This document shows positions 30,930 to 31,829 of a stretch of DNA of 31,829 nt, piece after piece. The DNA comes from an uncultured Flavobacteriaceae bacterium. GTDB lineage: Bacteria; Bacteroidota; Bacteroidia; Flavobacteriales; Flavobacteriaceae. The notes beneath the pieces are model-generated. The model was not told the origin of the DNA and searched no databases. It saw nothing but the letters and a program-made list of their open reading frames with translations. The position numbers and the translations under genes were made by a program. Where the stretch lies: the NCBI GenBank assembly GCA_913044085.1, contig CAJWNW010000004.1:1-31829 (forward strand). Reading direction: 5' to 3'. Every line of letters begins with the position of its first letter. The stretch's first letter is position 1.

Positions 30930-31829
30930 TTAACGTATCAATGAAAAATGGGATTTAAATTGTTTTTCTTTTCCATTTTCGTCGTAATAAGTTACAATAA
31001 ACCAGTAGTCACTTGCGGGCAATAACTTACCATTGTAAGTTCCATTCCATCCTAGAAAATTTGTCTTAAATTGATTTAAGAGCTTGCCGTACCGATTAAA
31101 AATTGAAATAATCCCAGCTTGAGTTTGCAGGCATCTAATGTTCCATAAATCATTATAGCCATCCCCGTTGGGGGTAAAGAATTTTGGGTAATCTAGAATG
31201 GTGAATGTTGTTTCAGGGTCATTGCTACAGCCTTCAGAGTCTTTTACTTTGATAATGTGGTTTTCACATCCCACTACGTTTTGAAAAATAGCACTGTTTT
31301 GCCAGTCCCCCCCGTCTAATTGGTACTCGTAATTTCCACTGCCTCCACTGACACTCACTTCAATGACTTGGTTGGTATCAAAAGGCTCAGAAATGCTTTC
31401 GGTAGAGATTACCAAATTATTTACTGGATTTACTTGAACGGTTTGAGTGGTGGTGGTTGAGCACTCTCCTACATCAGGCGTGAAAGTATAAGTCGTTGTA
31501 GCCAGATTGTTAGGTGCAGGGGTCCAACTCCCTGAGATTCCTTCATTTGATATAGAGGGTAAAGTCCCAATGGTTTCCCCGATACAAATATCATTAATTT
31601 GGAAGGTGGGCGTTGTTTCTTGAAGCACTGTTACAGTCATGTTCGCTGTTTCAATGCAAGCACCTCCATTTGGAGAAAAGGTATAAAGGGTGGTGGTGGT
31701 ATTATCCATTGAACCCGGACTCCATGTCCCATTGATACCATTAGTTGAAGTTGTGGGCAATGAGGGTATTGTTACCCCCGCACAAAAAGGGCCAATTTGG
31801 TTGAAAGTAGGGGGTTGGGTTGGAATAAT
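30930..31829 (-). CDS. Type IX secretion substrate with Ig-like repeats and type B C-terminal sorting domain, 5' end outside window
   Basis: The frame is open from the window edge (31829) to a stop at 30930. The visible 299 residues are the C-terminus of a longer protein. No start should be placed inside the window; the TTG at 31758-31760 is an internal leucine codon. Two Ig-like repeats (31422-31811) are followed by a Gly/Tyr-rich domain (SGGSGNYEYQLDGGDWQNS). The gliding-motility-associated C-terminal domain (TIGR04131 type) then shows PKFFTPNGDGYNDLWNI, IISIFNRYGKLLNQF, GWNGTYNGKLLPASDYWF and a final FKSHFSLIR. That domain directs export by the type IX system and attachment or secretion at the cell surface. 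The role is probably adhesin-like; binding partners are unknown. Confidence 0.92.
   Translation of the reverse strand: MIPTQPPTFNQIGPFCAGVTIPSLPTTSTNGINGTWSPGSMDNTTTTLYTFSPNGGACIETANMTVTVLQETTPTFQINDICIGETIGTLPSISNEGISGSWTPAPNNLATTTYTFTPDVGECSTTTTQTVQVNPVNNLVISTESISEPFDTNQVIEVSVSGGSGNYEYQLDGGDWQNSAIFQNVVGCENHIIKVKDSEGCSNDPETTFTILDYPKFFTPNGDGYNDLWNIRCLQTQAGIISIFNRYGKLLNQFKTNFLGWNGTYNGKLLPASDYWFIVTYYDENGKEKQFKSHFSLIR
31422..31811 (-). repeat. Two tandem Ig-like protein repeats of about 65 residues
   Basis: Each copy starts PTF, then CAGVTIPSLP or CIGETIGTLP, then NGINGTWSP or EGISGSWTP, then TTTLYTFSP or ATTTYTFTP, then a second Cys (ACIET or ECSTT). The first copy spans about 31611-31811, the second about 31422-31610. 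The paired cysteines could form one disulfide per repeat. More copies probably lie beyond the window edge. Confidence 0.8.

Noticed and set aside
31758..31760. TTG as the start of the type IX substrate gene
   Set aside because: The frame continues open to the window edge and an Ig-like repeat runs through this codon, so it is internal.
1..31829. Mobile elements, CRISPR arrays, tRNA or rRNA genes
   Set aside because: I looked on both strands and saw no transposase, integrase, direct-repeat array, cloverleaf or rRNA-like sequence.

Overview
The window looks like a chromosomal segment of a member of the Flavobacteriaceae (Bacteroidota). The supporting signs are AT-rich intergenic DNA, promoter boxes of the TAnnTTTG type instead of sigma-70 -10 boxes, no obvious Shine-Dalgarno sequences, a GLPGLI-family protein beside a TonB-receptor-like barrel, a C-terminal type B sorting domain of the type IX secretion system, a DAHP synthase with a C-terminal chorismate mutase, and a SAM-II-type riboswitch before metK. 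I see no tRNA, rRNA, insertion sequence, phage gene or CRISPR array. No gene-free stretch exceeds about 270 bases.

Layout. Positions 1-2373 (minus strand) hold etfB-etfA and a truncated bifunctional-nuclease (DUF151) gene. A 26-bp inverted repeat sits at the presumed etfB promoter. pdhB follows divergently (2573-3550). Next is an in-frame fusion of a membrane pyrophosphatase to an FKBP-type prolyl isomerase (3643-6444), closed by a bidirectional terminator. A deoxynucleoside kinase and a secreted protein of unknown function (6516-7916) lie on the minus strand. A GLPGLI protein and a large outer-membrane barrel protein (8089-11704) lie on the plus strand. metK with its riboswitch (11724-13102) is on the minus strand. 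A PagL-like lipid A deacylase and a DUF2807-like lipoprotein follow (13193-15075).

Positions 15186-19285 form an aromatic amino acid operon: pheA, an aminotransferase, tyrA and a DAHP synthase/chorismate mutase. It is preceded by a 22-codon leader peptide with nine aromatic codons and an intrinsic terminator whose U-tract touches the pheA start codon. The end of the leader ORF can pair with the terminator's 5' arm, which gives a simple ribosome-controlled attenuator. Then come rsgA, dtd, a MazG-like pyrophosphohydrolase, aroA (another shikimate-pathway step), queA and rlmN (19355-24573). The minus strand then carries a Tas-like aldo/keto reductase, an OmpA-family lipoprotein and exonuclease III (24576-27343). 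A large exported protein of unknown function (27467-30904) is on the plus strand. The window ends inside a type IX-secreted repeat protein on the minus strand.

Most genes are housekeeping. The items that stand out are the pyrophosphatase-FKBP fusion, the aromatic attenuator, and two perfect 26-bp inverted repeats at divergent promoter regions.
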